Source: Collinsella sp. AF02-46-1
GTDB lineage: Bacteria > Actinomycetota > Coriobacteriia > Coriobacteriales > Coriobacteriaceae
Assembly: GCF_003465825.1 (NCBI RefSeq)
Contig: NZ_QSBV01000001.1
Span: 124,001 to 188,000 of the forward strand
Length of the DNA stretch: 64,000 bases
Direction: 5' to 3'
Made by a program: the position numbers and the translations under genes. Under the pieces are notes generated by a model. That model saw only the letters and a list, made by a program, of their open reading frames with translations, searched no databases and was not told the origin of the DNA. Shown piece by piece: positions 16,476-26,556 of the stretch; the first letter of the stretch is position 1, and each line of letters opens with the position of its first letter.

Positions 16476-18649
16476 CCTCCGCTGACCTCCTTAAAAATGT
16501 GTCGATATCGCATGGCGACCGCATCGCGCAGGGGGCGCGTCGCCACGGAGTCAAGGGTGCAAGCATACCGCAAGAGCTCGACCGCGTCCAAATGGGCCCA
16601 TTCGATAAGGTCCTCATCGGCGTCCAGGTCCACAAAGCGCAAGGTCACGCCGCCGTGCTGACGGTAACCCAGGATTTCGCCCTCGTGACGCAGACGCAGG
16701 TCCATCTGGGCAAGCGTAAAACCATCCGAAGTTTTTTCGAGCGATTGCAGGCGATCTTGTGCTGCCGACGCGCCGCCGTTGCCCTTGGAGTGCGTCATGA
16801 CCAGGCACGTGCCCGACACACTGCCGCGGCCCACGCGACCGCGCAGCTGGTGCAGGGCAGCCAAACCAAAGCGCTCGCCGTTCTCGATGACCATGACGGT
16901 GGCGTTAGGCACGTCGACGCCCACCTCGACCACCGTAGTCGAGACGAGCACGTCAATCTCGCCACGCTTAAAGGCATCAATAACCTGGTCCTTCTCCCCC
17001 GCTGGCATACGGCCGTGAAGGCGCTCGATGGCAAGGCCCGGCAACGCCAGACGCAGGCGATCGAGCTCGGTCGCCGTATCGTGCAGCGGTACGGGAACCG
17101 TCACGCGGCCCTCATCGTCGCGGGCAATACCGGGCACGTCTTCCAGCTCATCGGCCGAGTCACTCGGCTCCACGAGCGGGCAAATCACGTAGGCCTGCTG
17201 ACCCTTTTCATGCGCCTCACGGATGGCGCCATAGGCCAGGTCGCGACTCGACTCGGTGAGGACGCGCGTCGTCACGCCGGCACCCGGAATGGGACGATGG
17301 CGGATGATGCTCGTATCCAGGTCGCCATAGACCGAGAGCGCCAACGTGCGCGGGATAGGCGTGGCCGTCATAACGAGCAGGTCCGCACCGGGGCCCTTCG
17401 CGCGTAGGGCGTTGCGTTGGCCGACGCCAAACCGGTGCTGCTCGTCGATGACGACAAGCGACAGATGCTTGAACGCAACGTTATCCGAAAGCACCGCATG
17501 GGTGCCAAAGAGCACGTCAAGCTCGCCCGATTCCAGCTGCGCATGGATGCGCTCGCGCTCTGCGGCCGGCGTGGCACCCGTCAGAAGTGCCCAGGACATG
17601 CCGGCCTGCGAGAGCAGAGGGCCGGTCTTATCGGCATATTGGCGCGCCAGCACGCCCGTGGGCGCCATAACGCAGGCCTGCGTACCGCCATCGGCAGCCA
17701 CAGCCAGCGCGCAGGCGGCAACGGCGGTCTTACCGGTACCGACATCGCCCAGCAGCAGGCGGTTCATCATGCGCCCGCCATCGCACATATCGCGCAGGAT
17801 ATCCTGGAACGCGGCCTCCTGCTCGTCGCTCAGCGAAAACGGCAGGGCCTGCTTGAGCGCGACCAGGTGCTCGCCCGCGGTGTGGGCATAGGGCACCACA
17901 TCGACCAGGCCGCCGTCGTTGCGCAGACGCAGCGCCAGCTGCAGGTAGAGACACTCCTCGTAGGCAAGACGCCGGCGTGCGATGTCGCGCTCAGCCATGC
18001 TCGAGGGAAAGTGGATCGATCGAAGCGCACGAGCATTGCTCATCAGGCGACGCTTAACGCGTAAGCGTGCCGGAATGGGATCAAAGGGATTGCCGACGAC
18101 CTCGAGCGCGCCGCTTACGATGCGGCGCATCCACGCCTGGCTCACGCCATCACTGACGTAATGGACCGGCAGGATAGTGCCTGCGGCACGCCCTTCCTCG
18201 AGCTTTTCAAAGTGCGGCGAGGCCATCTGCTTAAAACCGTAGGCAAACTCAACCTTGCCCATCACGGCCAGGCGGTCGCCCTGCTTAAGCTGCTGGGCAA
18301 TCCAGGGCTGGCGGAAAAAGGCGACCTGTAGCACGCCCGTCTCGTCAACGAGTGAGACCTCGGTCACCTGCATGCGCGGACGCGGCTGCTTTTGGACGAT
18401 GCGGTCGACCGTGGCGATGATAGTGCACACGGTACCGATGGGCGCCATCTCGATGGACCACGAACGAGTAAAGTCGAGGTAACGATGAGGGATATGGAGA
18501 AGGAGGTCCCCCACCGTCCGAATTCCCAGACGGCGAAGGGCCTCCTCACGTTTACCTGAAACATATTTGAGTCGCGCGATATCTTCGTCGAGCGCATTGC
18601 TCTGGGCAAAGCGCTCCGAGACGCGCGGCACGGAGCACAGCTCGGACAT
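16472..18649 (-). CDS. recG: ATP-dependent DNA helicase RecG
   Basis: 725 residues. An N-terminal wedge/OB region (residues about 20-200), then the helicase core: LLLGDVGTGKTAVAA (motif I), VVIDEQHRFGVGQR (motif II, DEQH), TATPIPRTL (motif III), STTVVEVGVDVPNA, and LHQLRGRVGRG (motif VI). It regresses stalled forks and resolves branched DNA. It starts 9 bases after the YloV-like gene, so it is probably co-transcribed. Confidence 0.97.
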   Translation of the reverse strand: MSELCSVPRVSERFAQSNALDEDIARLKYVSGKREEALRRLGIRTVGDLLLHIPHRYLDFTRSWSIEMAPIGTVCTIIATVDRIVQKQPRPRMQVTEVSLVDETGVLQVAFFRQPWIAQQLKQGDRLAVMGKVEFAYGFKQMASPHFEKLEEGRAAGTILPVHYVSDGVSQAWMRRIVSGALEVVGNPFDPIPARLRVKRRLMSNARALRSIHFPSSMAERDIARRRLAYEECLYLQLALRLRNDGGLVDVVPYAHTAGEHLVALKQALPFSLSDEQEAAFQDILRDMCDGGRMMNRLLLGDVGTGKTAVAACALAVAADGGTQACVMAPTGVLARQYADKTGPLLSQAGMSWALLTGATPAAERERIHAQLESGELDVLFGTHAVLSDNVAFKHLSLVVIDEQHRFGVGQRNALRAKGPGADLLVMTATPIPRTLALSVYGDLDTSIIRHRPIPGAGVTTRVLTESSRDLAYGAIREAHEKGQQAYVICPLVEPSDSADELEDVPGIARDDEGRVTVPVPLHDTATELDRLRLALPGLAIERLHGRMPAGEKDQVIDAFKRGEIDVLVSTTVVEVGVDVPNATVMVIENGERFGLAALHQLRGRVGRGSVSGTCLVMTHSKGNGGASAAQDRLQSLEKTSDGFTLAQMDLRLRHEGEILGYRQHGGVTLRFVDLDADEDLIEWAHLDAVELLRYACTLDSVATRPLRDAVAMRYRHIFKEVSGG

Positions 18650-18658
18650 GGGCAGAGC

Positions 18659-20320
18659 CTACTCGATCGAGAAGATCACGGGATAGAGCGGCTGCTCGCC
18701 ACGATGGGCGTCGATCTCCAAATCGGGCTGAGCCTCCTCAATGGCGTCTACGATCTCCTGGAAGGCCTCATCGGACAGTTCCTCGCCGGCCAGAATCGTC
18801 AGCGCGTCGCCCTCCTCTTCCTCCTGCATACGGTTGATGCAATCGAGCGTGACCTGCTTCACGTCGGAGCCGACCACGTCGATGGAGCCGGCGATGATAC
18901 CCATGACGTCACCGGAGTGAATCGGCGAGCCGTCGGAGGCGCTGGAATCGCGCACGGCACGGGTGACCTCGCCATCGCGAACCTCGCTGATGGCGTCGAC
19001 CATAGCGGCGACGGCATCCTCGAGCTCGGAATCGGGCAGGACCGCGAACAGCGCGGAGAAGGCCTGCGGGACGGTCTTGGTGGGAACGACGGCTACCTTC
19101 TTGTCGGTGCAGGCTGAGGCAGCGGCCTCGGCAGCCATGCGGATGTTGCCGTTGTTGGGCAGGATGATGACCGAGGTCGCGTTGACCTGGTCAACGGCGC
19201 CCAGCAAGTCTGCAGTCGAGGGGTTCATGGTCTGGCCACCCGACACGATCACGTCGACGCCGAGGGACTTGAGGATGTCTGCCTCGCCGGAACCGGCGGC
19301 AACGGCGACAAAGCCCAGCGCCTTGGCGGGCTCGGCGGCCTTTTCCTGGTCCTCGTGGATCTTGGCGGTACGGTCGTGGGCCTCCATCTCCATGTTGTGG
19401 ATAAAGACCTCGTAAATCTGACCAAGCTGCAGCATATGCTCGAGCACCAGGTTGGGGGTGTTGGAGTGCACGTGAATCTTGTAATCGGGGTAAGCGCCCA
19501 CGAGTAGCTCGCAGTCGCCCATGGAGCCCAGGAACTTAAGGCACTCGTCCTCGTCAAACGGGGCGTCTGCCTTAAACAGGAACTCATTGCAGTAACGGAA
19601 CTCCGAGCCCTCCCAGTCGTCGTTGGCCTCGATCTCAACGCGGTCGAGGGCCGCGTCGCGGGCAGAGCCAGCGGAGTCAAACGTGGCGGAGAAATCCTCG
19701 ACAACGGTGCTGCGACCAAGCGCGGCGGCAACAAAGTTCTCAAGGAAGATGGCAAATCCAAAGGCGCCGGAGTCGACCACGCCGTTCTCCTTCAGAACGG
19801 GCAGCAGGTCGGGCGTACGGGCGACGGACTGATAGGCCTCGACGACGATGGCGTCGAGCGCGTCCTCGGCCGAGAACTTCTTCTTCTCGCACTCGTCTGC
19901 CTTGGTCGAGACGTCGCGCAGCACCGTGAGGATCGTACCCTCGATGGGCTTACGCACTGCCTGGAAGGCAACCTTGACGGCTCGGCGGAACGCATAGGCG
20001 ATGTTGGCGGAAGTGATGGGCTCATCGGCAGAGACAAGGCCCTCGGCCACACCACGCAGAATCTGCGAGGTGATGACGCCGGAGTTGCCACGGGCACCCA
20101 TCAGGGAGCCATGGGTGATGGCACCGGCGATGGCCTCCATGTCGGCGTCGGCAGGAAGGGCGGAGAGCTCCTTGGTCACCGAGGCGAGCGTGAGCGACAT
20201 GTTGGTGCCGGTATCGCCATCGGGTACGGGGAAGACGTTGAGTTTGTTGATCTCCTCGGCCTTGTCGGAAACGGCAGCCGCAGCGATCGGAAAACAGGTG
20301 CGAATGGTCTTTGCAATCAT
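18659..20320 (-). CDS. DAK2-domain protein YloV / FakA-like fatty acid kinase subunit
   Basis: 553 residues. N-terminal DhaL/DAK2 nucleotide-binding domain with NKLNVFPVPDGDTGTNMSLT and THGSLMGARGNSGVITSQIL, then a middle domain and a C-terminal DegV-like half. In Staphylococcus the homologue FakA phosphorylates fatty acids bound to FakB. A FakA role here is by homology; no fakB is in the window. The gene follows an Asp23-family gene, the standard yloU-yloV pair. Confidence 0.88.
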   Translation of the reverse strand: MIAKTIRTCFPIAAAAVSDKAEEINKLNVFPVPDGDTGTNMSLTLASVTKELSALPADADMEAIAGAITHGSLMGARGNSGVITSQILRGVAEGLVSADEPITSANIAYAFRRAVKVAFQAVRKPIEGTILTVLRDVSTKADECEKKKFSAEDALDAIVVEAYQSVARTPDLLPVLKENGVVDSGAFGFAIFLENFVAAALGRSTVVEDFSATFDSAGSARDAALDRVEIEANDDWEGSEFRYCNEFLFKADAPFDEDECLKFLGSMGDCELLVGAYPDYKIHVHSNTPNLVLEHMLQLGQIYEVFIHNMEMEAHDRTAKIHEDQEKAAEPAKALGFVAVAAGSGEADILKSLGVDVIVSGGQTMNPSTADLLGAVDQVNATSVIILPNNGNIRMAAEAAASACTDKKVAVVPTKTVPQAFSALFAVLPDSELEDAVAAMVDAISEVRDGEVTRAVRDSSASDGSPIHSGDVMGIIAGSIDVVGSDVKQVTLDCINRMQEEEEGDALTILAGEELSDEAFQEIVDAIEEAQPDLEIDAHRGEQPLYPVIFSIE

Positions 20321-20347
20321 GGGTATTTGAATCTCCGTTTTCGGATG

Positions 20348-20704
20348 CTAGTTCAGACGGCTCTTGAGCGCGTCGATATGGATGCCGATCTTAAGGCTGG
20401 CGGGGTCGATCTGGGCGATCTCCTGCAGGGTGAAGGCAACGGAGCTCGAAAGATTGTGGCAGACGGACTTCATGTTGACGCCGTTCTCGAGCACGACGTG
20501 AAGATCGACCGTAAGGCCGTTCTCGTCGGCGGAGACAAGCACGCCCTTGCGGAGGCGCTGACCGGCAAGCAGGCGCACGCTCTCGGCGCCTTGGAGCTGC
20601 TCAGCCATACCGACGACGCCATAGCACGTCATCGCGGCATAACCGGCAATATCGGCAATAACGTCGTTCGAGACGCTCAGGCTGCCGTTAATGGTCTCAG
20701 ACAC
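20348..20704 (-). CDS. Asp23/Gls24 family envelope-stress protein (YloU-like)
   Basis: 118 residues. The family pattern is visible in GSLSVSNDVIADIAGYAAMTCYGVVGMA and, in the second half, GLTVDLHVVLENGVNM with a C-terminal helix. No signal peptide or membrane segment. Its partner is the adjacent YloV-like gene, as in most Gram-positives. Confidence 0.88.
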   Translation of the reverse strand: MSETINGSLSVSNDVIADIAGYAAMTCYGVVGMAEQLQGAESVRLLAGQRLRKGVLVSADENGLTVDLHVVLENGVNMKSVCHNLSSSVAFTLQEIAQIDPASLKIGIHIDALKSRLN

Positions 20705-20862
20705 AAGAATCTCCTTATCTGGTGCTCACGGCACCATGTCGTGGGAGCAATCATTGCAATATTCTACAACGACCGCGCCATGTTGAGGTGATGGGTCGCG
20801 GGATTACATCCTCGACACGAAATGTTGATATGGCAACGTTCGAGTCAAGTGGTCGCGGCATG

Positions 20863-20891
20863 AAAAAACCCGCCGCATAAGCGACGGGTTC
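20863..20891 (-). terminator. Terminator downstream of the tRNA-Asn pair
   Basis: Minus strand GAACCCGTCGC-TTAT-GCGGCGGGTTTTTTC: a strong stem with a T6 tract directly after the first tRNA gene's 3' end. Confidence 0.85.
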
Positions 20892-20898
20892 TACAACC

Positions 20899-20973
20899 TG
20901 GCTCCCCGGGTAGGACTCGAACCTACAACAGCGCGGTTAACAGCCGCGTGCTCTACCATTGAGCTACCGAGGA
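20899..20973 (-). tRNA. tRNA-Asn (GTT)
   Basis: 75 bases including an encoded CCA. Acceptor TCCTCGG pairs with CCGGGGA, anticodon loop CTGTTAA gives anticodon GTT, T-loop GGTTCGAGTCC. All four arms fold. Confidence 0.96.
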
Positions 20974-21007
20974 ATTAAAAAGCCCAGCGGAATGGGCTGA
21001 GAAATTC

Positions 21008-21082
21008 TGGCTCCCCGGGTAGGACTCGAACCTACAACAGCGCGGTTAACAGCCGCGTGCTCTACCATTGAGCTACCGAGGA
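21008..21082 (-). tRNA. tRNA-Asn (GTT), second copy
   Basis: Same sequence as the downstream copy over the whole 75 bases, separated from it by 34 bases that carry a small AGCCCA/TGGGCT hairpin. A tandem duplication in one transcript. Confidence 0.96.
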
Positions 21083-21171
21083 ATAGGTGCGTGCTCTCAA
21101 GCAACGAAATTTATTATACGGACGAATCAGCGCAGGGCAAGAACTTTTTTGAGATTTTTTCCGACCTAGTC

Positions 21172-21244
21172 ATTGGGGACGTTCTTAAACGACTAGTCAT
21201 TCAAGAACGTCCCCAACGACTACTCATTTAAGTCTGTCCCCAAT
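21172..21244. repeat. GGGGACGTTCTT palindromic (REP-like) repeat cluster
   Basis: GGGGACGTTCTT at 21175-21186 is the exact complement of AAGAACGTCCCC at 21203-21214. A third related unit follows (ACTACTCATTTAAGTCTGTCCCC). Repeats of this kind are typical of REP elements mobilised by Y1 (RAYT) transposases; no such transposase is in the window. It lies between tRNA-Asn and the IS110 element. Confidence 0.75.
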
Positions 21245-21435
21245 AACCACCCCCAAACTGTCGCACAACTGACAGCCATAGCAACGCCGCAGATAGAGGA
21301 CGGACAGACACTATGACCCAATCCGAGGGCACTAAAAAGATAGGAGCCCCCGCTCGTGACCGCGGGTCGGGGCTGCGACAATGATGTTGAAGTGCCATAG
21401 GCGCAGCCGCGCCGCAACGAGGTTGGGAGGCTCCC

Positions 21436-22515
21436 ATGCCAAAGTATTCTACCGCGTTCGGGATGGACGTCCACCTGAGGTCGACCACCGTCTGCGCCCT
21501 CGACGCGGACACCGGCGAGGCCGTGACGAGGAGGTTCCCCGGCAACCCCTGGGGCGAGATCGCCGGGTGGATGGGTGGGTTCCCCGGGCCGTCGCTCGCG
21601 GCCTACGAGAGCGGCTACCCCGGCTTCGCCCCGCAGAGGGAGCTCGCCGGGCTCGGCGTCGAGTGTGTCGTCGCCGCGGTCTCGAAGATACCCAGGTCGG
21701 CCGCCGACTCGGCCTCCAAGAACGACAGGAACGACGCCGCCAGGATGGCCAAGGCGATACTCGCCCACGACATCTCCCCCGTATGGGTCCCCTCCCCCGA
21801 GGTCGAGGGCATCAGGGACCTCGCCGGCGCCTACGACGGGGCGACCGCGCGCCTGGCGACCGCCAAGCAGCGGCTGCTCGCCTTCCTCGCAAAGCGAGGG
21901 TTCGCCTACGGCGGCACCACGCCCGCCGGCAACCCGAGGAAGTACTGGACCTACGACTTCCTGAGGTGGCTCGACAAGGTCAGGCCGGAGGACGATGGCG
22001 GGGTTCGGACGCTCGCCGCTCTGAGGAGCGAGGTCGAGGCCGCGGCGGAGGCCCGGGCGGATCTGCTCTCCGAGTACAGGGCGGCCGTGGATGCCAGCCC
22101 GATCGCCGCGGAGGTGGCCGCCCTCCAGTCGATCAAGGGCTGCGCCTTCGCGCTGGCCGCAGCCTTCTCGGCCGAGGTCGGCGACTTCACGAGGTTCCGT
22201 TCCGGAAGGCAGGTCACGGCCTATTTCGGCCTCGCGCCGAGTCAGAGGTCGAGCGGCGACTCCGTGCGGCTCGGAGGCATCAGCGGTGCGGGCAACGCGC
22301 TCGTGAGGAAGCTGGCCGTTGAGGGTTCATGGTGCTACGCCGCGGCGCGGCACCAGCCGAAGCTCATGCCGAGGGACACGGGCGTGCCCCTCGAGATAAG
22401 GATGCACGGGAGGAAGGGGTCCGAGCGGCTCCTGCGGCGGCGCGAGGAGATGCTCGCCCGCGGCATGCCCCAGGCGAAGGCTAACGCGGCCACCGCGGCC
22501 GAGCTCGTGAGGTAG
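21436..22515 (+). CDS. IS110-family DEDD transposase/recombinase
   Basis: 359 residues, ATG with GGGAGG upstream. N-terminal RuvC-like DEDD domain: FGMDVHLRST (first Asp), LAAYESGYPGF (Glu), ASKNDRNDAARMAKAI (Asp pair). C-terminal IS116/IS110/IS902 domain with ALQSIKGCAFALAAAF and YFGLAPSQRSSGDS...GNALVRK, including the conserved serine region. Full length for the family and apparently intact, so the element may be active. Members recombine DNA guided by a bridge RNA encoded in the element's non-coding end. Confidence 0.93.
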   Translation: MPKYSTAFGMDVHLRSTTVCALDADTGEAVTRRFPGNPWGEIAGWMGGFPGPSLAAYESGYPGFAPQRELAGLGVECVVAAVSKIPRSAADSASKNDRNDAARMAKAILAHDISPVWVPSPEVEGIRDLAGAYDGATARLATAKQRLLAFLAKRGFAYGGTTPAGNPRKYWTYDFLRWLDKVRPEDDGGVRTLAALRSEVEAAAEARADLLSEYRAAVDASPIAAEVAALQSIKGCAFALAAAFSAEVGDFTRFRSGRQVTAYFGLAPSQRSSGDSVRLGGISGAGNALVRKLAVEGSWCYAAARHQPKLMPRDTGVPLEIRMHGRKGSERLLRRREEMLARGMPQAKANAATAAELVR

Positions 22516-22834
22516 CTCTGGGCCCTCGGCATGATGTGCCGGGAGGGCGCGGAATAGACATAGCCCCCGCCCCGGCGAGCCGGGCGGCCTTCGGGGATAC
22601 CCCCTATTTCGCTGTGCGCGCGGAGCCCTCCGCATGCGCCTCGACAGACTTGGGGAACCCCGCCGAAGGAATGGAGTGCGGGCCGACAGAACGGTATCCG
22701 CGGATATGAGACTGAGCCGAAGGCGTCGATGACATGCCGGGGGCGGACCGGGACGGGTTTAACGGCAGGCCCCGCCGACCGATTGCAAGCGGTCGGCGGG
22801 GCCATTGTGGCTCTTGACAGCGGATTGGGTCATA
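22516..22834 (+). ncRNA. Non-coding right end of the IS110 element; possible bridge RNA region
   Basis: 319 bases without a coding frame of note, GC-rich and able to fold. The strongest structure is a 14-bp perfect stem with an 8-base loop at 22768-22803 (GGCCCCGCCGACCG arm). In IS1111-type members the bridge RNA is encoded downstream of the transposase. Placing one here is inference from layout and fold; the guide loops were not identified. Confidence 0.35.
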
Positions 22835-22840
22835 TGAGCG

Positions 22841-22940
22841 AAAACCCGCCAGAGCGAGCAAGGTGCCTTGAAACAAGGCGGCATTGACCTTTTGGTCATG
22901 CCGCCGAAGTTGAAAGGCAGATTGCCGCTCTGGCGGGTTT
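22841..22940. repeat. Nested long hairpin between IS110 and rpoD
   Basis: The outer arms AAACCCGCCAGAGCG (from 22842) and CGCTCTGGCGGGTTT (to 22940) are exact complements. Inside lies a second stem, GGCGGCATTGACC / GGTCATGCCGCC with a TTTT loop. It may end rpoD transcription; its two-level symmetry also fits a small palindromic mobile repeat. Confidence 0.65.
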
Positions 22941-22956
22941 GCAGCATCGGCCAGTT

Positions 22957-22978
22957 ACGGCGTTCGGTAGAACGCCGC
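22957..22978 (-). terminator. Hairpin directly after rpoD
   Basis: CGGCGTTC-GGTA-GAACGCCG begins 5 bases after the rpoD stop. There is no strong T tract, so it may act with the larger hairpin beyond it. Confidence 0.5.
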
Positions 22979-22982
22979 AACC

Positions 22983-24338
<1,356 letters not shown>

Positions 24339-24447
24339 AGATTCTCCCTTCATAGTCCACAGGACTCAATACTTTAGCACACACATAGGCGTCTATACCC
24401 AAAAGAGGACTGGATATAGGCGAGAATACGCTGGTTGACCACAACAT

Positions 24448-26556
24448 CTAGGCCTGTTCGGTGCCTGCGGCCTCCAGACCGATCAAACGGAACGGGTCCG
24501 CCACGCCGCCGATCGACTTTTGCAGCTCGCGTTGACGCTGCGAATCCTGCGCGGCCTGCACGGTCAGCGCACGACGGGCCTCATCATCGAGCGAACGGTC
24601 CTGGCGCAGCTTGGCCTGTGCGGCTCGCATGCGACGCTTGATGGTGTAGAGCTCGAGCGTATCGAGCATAAAGACGATGTTCGTCTCGGTCGGGTGCTTA
24701 CTCGTTGCCGAGATGCGCCCGGCGCTGACAAGGGAGGCCGCCTCGGGACACACCGCGCGCGCCGCATCCATGCAGGCCGCAGGATCGGTTCCCGGCGGCG
24801 TTGCCAGAACGGCCCATGCGATGGACTCGTGACGTGGGTCAACCCACTCGATAGAGCAGATGCGGTCGGCATACGTGCGGAACAGGTCGGGGTAGCTCGT
24901 GAGCATCGTCAACAGCTCGCGCTCCCCTGCCAAGGACTTGCGCTCAAGATCAGTAAGAACCATCGGCGCCGCCGCAGCCGGAGCGCCCGAACCATCAGTC
25001 ACAGGCACAGCACCCATACCATCAGGCACATCGATCGGCAGCAGGTCGTCGACGACCTCCACGGGCGCGGCACCGTAGGCATCGAGCGGGACGTAGTCAT
25101 ACGGCTCTTCTTCGACCGGCGCGGACACCGGCGGCGTCGCGCCCGATGCCCAAGCACCGCGAGATGCCCCCTGCGAACCAGACGTCCGACCGCCCGCGCT
25201 ACCAGAGCGCTCGGCTTGCGCCCGCTGGCGTTCATAGTTCTGCTCACGACGTCGTTCCGCATCTTCGCGCTTGGCGACATCGCGAAACACGCGACCCGAA
25301 CTCGCGCGAACCGTCTCCAGATCCAAACCCAGCAGATCGGCAATCTGGATAAAGTATGTGTCGATCATATAGCTATCGCGCAGCGGATAGATAAGCGTCA
25401 GCGCATCTTCCAGCGCCTTGGCACGACCGCCCGGCGTGGTGATGTCACTCGACTCCTGCAGCGAACGGTAGACAAAGTCCATGAGCGGCTCGGCAGCGTC
25501 GATGCGCGCCTGAAGCTCCTGTCCACCATGCGCCGTGATGAACTCCATGGGGTCGTTGCCGTCGGGCAGCACCACGCAGCGCAGGTCCATCGAATCCTGC
25601 TCGATAAATTGAATCGCGCGACGGGCGGCCTTCTGGCCCGCGGCATCGCCATCGAACATATACACGATACGCTTGGCAAAGCGGGTGAGCGTCTTGACGT
25701 GATGCTCCGTGAGCGCGGTGCCCAGCGTGGCGACAACGTTTTTGATCCCCGCCTCCCAGCAGGCGATACAATCGGTATAGCCCTCCACCACGATGGCCGT
25801 ATCCTGCGCGACGATAAACTCCTTGGCCCAGTTAAAGCCATAGAGGTTTCGCTTTTTATGGAACACGCTCGTCTCGGCGGTGTTGAGGTACTTGGGTTGG
25901 CCGTCACCCATGATGCGCCCGCCAAAGGCAATGTTGTGACCCTGCTCGTCAAAGATGGGAAACATCACGCGGTCGTAGAAGCGGTCGGCAAGCTGCCCGC
26001 GCCCGCGGCTCACGGCAACGTTGGCGTCGATCATCTCCTGCGGGGTAAAACCCGCCTGGGACAGGTGCGACACCAGCGCGTTGCGGCCCGGTGCAAAGCC
26101 CAGGCAGTAGCGGCGGCAGACGTCGCCACCCATACCACGGCTGGCAAAGTACTCGCGTGGACGGCCGTCCTTACCGCGCATAAGCATGGTGTGGTAGAAC
26201 TGGGCGGTCTCGGCACACAGATCGTAGATGCGGGCACGCTTGGTACCGCGCTCGCGACGATCTCCGGTGTCATGCAGCTCAATACCCGCACGATCGGCCA
26301 AATAGCGGATTGACTCGGGAAAGCTCAGGTTTTCGCGCTTCATGATATAGGTGAAGACGTCGCCGCCTTCGCCGCAGCCAAAGCAGTGCCAGACCTGCGT
26401 AGCGGGGATAATGTGGAAAGAAGGCGTCTTTTCGCCATGGAAGGGGCAGCAACCCCAAAACTCATGGCCGCGGGGCTTGAGCTCAACCGTTTCCTGCACG
26501 ATGGCAACTAAGTCGGACGCAGCGCGTACCTGGTCTTTTTCCTCATCGCTAATCAC
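24448..26556 (-). CDS. dnaG: DNA primase DnaG
   Basis: 702 residues. N-terminal CHC2 zinc-binding domain (WGCCPFHGEKTPSFH ... WHCFGCGEGGD), the core TOPRIM domain (VEGYTDCIACWEAG, YMFDGDAAGQKAAR), a low-complexity linker at about residues 430-530 rich in Gly/Ala/Pro, and a C-terminal helicase-binding helical domain. It synthesises RNA primers for replication. It overlaps ribF by 8 bases. Confidence 0.97.
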   Translation of the reverse strand: MISDEEKDQVRAASDLVAIVQETVELKPRGHEFWGCCPFHGEKTPSFHIIPATQVWHCFGCGEGGDVFTYIMKRENLSFPESIRYLADRAGIELHDTGDRRERGTKRARIYDLCAETAQFYHTMLMRGKDGRPREYFASRGMGGDVCRRYCLGFAPGRNALVSHLSQAGFTPQEMIDANVAVSRGRGQLADRFYDRVMFPIFDEQGHNIAFGGRIMGDGQPKYLNTAETSVFHKKRNLYGFNWAKEFIVAQDTAIVVEGYTDCIACWEAGIKNVVATLGTALTEHHVKTLTRFAKRIVYMFDGDAAGQKAARRAIQFIEQDSMDLRCVVLPDGNDPMEFITAHGGQELQARIDAAEPLMDFVYRSLQESSDITTPGGRAKALEDALTLIYPLRDSYMIDTYFIQIADLLGLDLETVRASSGRVFRDVAKREDAERRREQNYERQRAQAERSGSAGGRTSGSQGASRGAWASGATPPVSAPVEEEPYDYVPLDAYGAAPVEVVDDLLPIDVPDGMGAVPVTDGSGAPAAAAPMVLTDLERKSLAGERELLTMLTSYPDLFRTYADRICSIEWVDPRHESIAWAVLATPPGTDPAACMDAARAVCPEAASLVSAGRISATSKHPTETNIVFMLDTLELYTIKRRMRAAQAKLRQDRSLDDEARRALTVQAAQDSQRQRELQKSIGGVADPFRLIGLEAAGTEQA

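Larger units (their letters stand above)
21312..22834 (+). mobile_element. IS110-family insertion sequence (IS1111-like layout)
   Basis: A 14-base perfect inverted repeat, TATGACCCAATCCG at 21312-21325 and its complement at 22821-22834, brackets the transposase gene. Short subterminal inverted repeats and a long non-coding stretch after the transposase are features of the IS1111 branch of IS110. The left non-coding part is about 110 bases after the repeat, the right about 305. The exact element ends cannot be fixed without an empty site. Confidence 0.65.

Noticed and set aside
21246..21435. Bridge RNA in the left non-coding end of the IS110 element
   Set aside because: The left end after the inverted repeat is only about 110 bases, and the layout with subterminal repeats is IS1111-like, where the RNA lies on the right. 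Not excluded.
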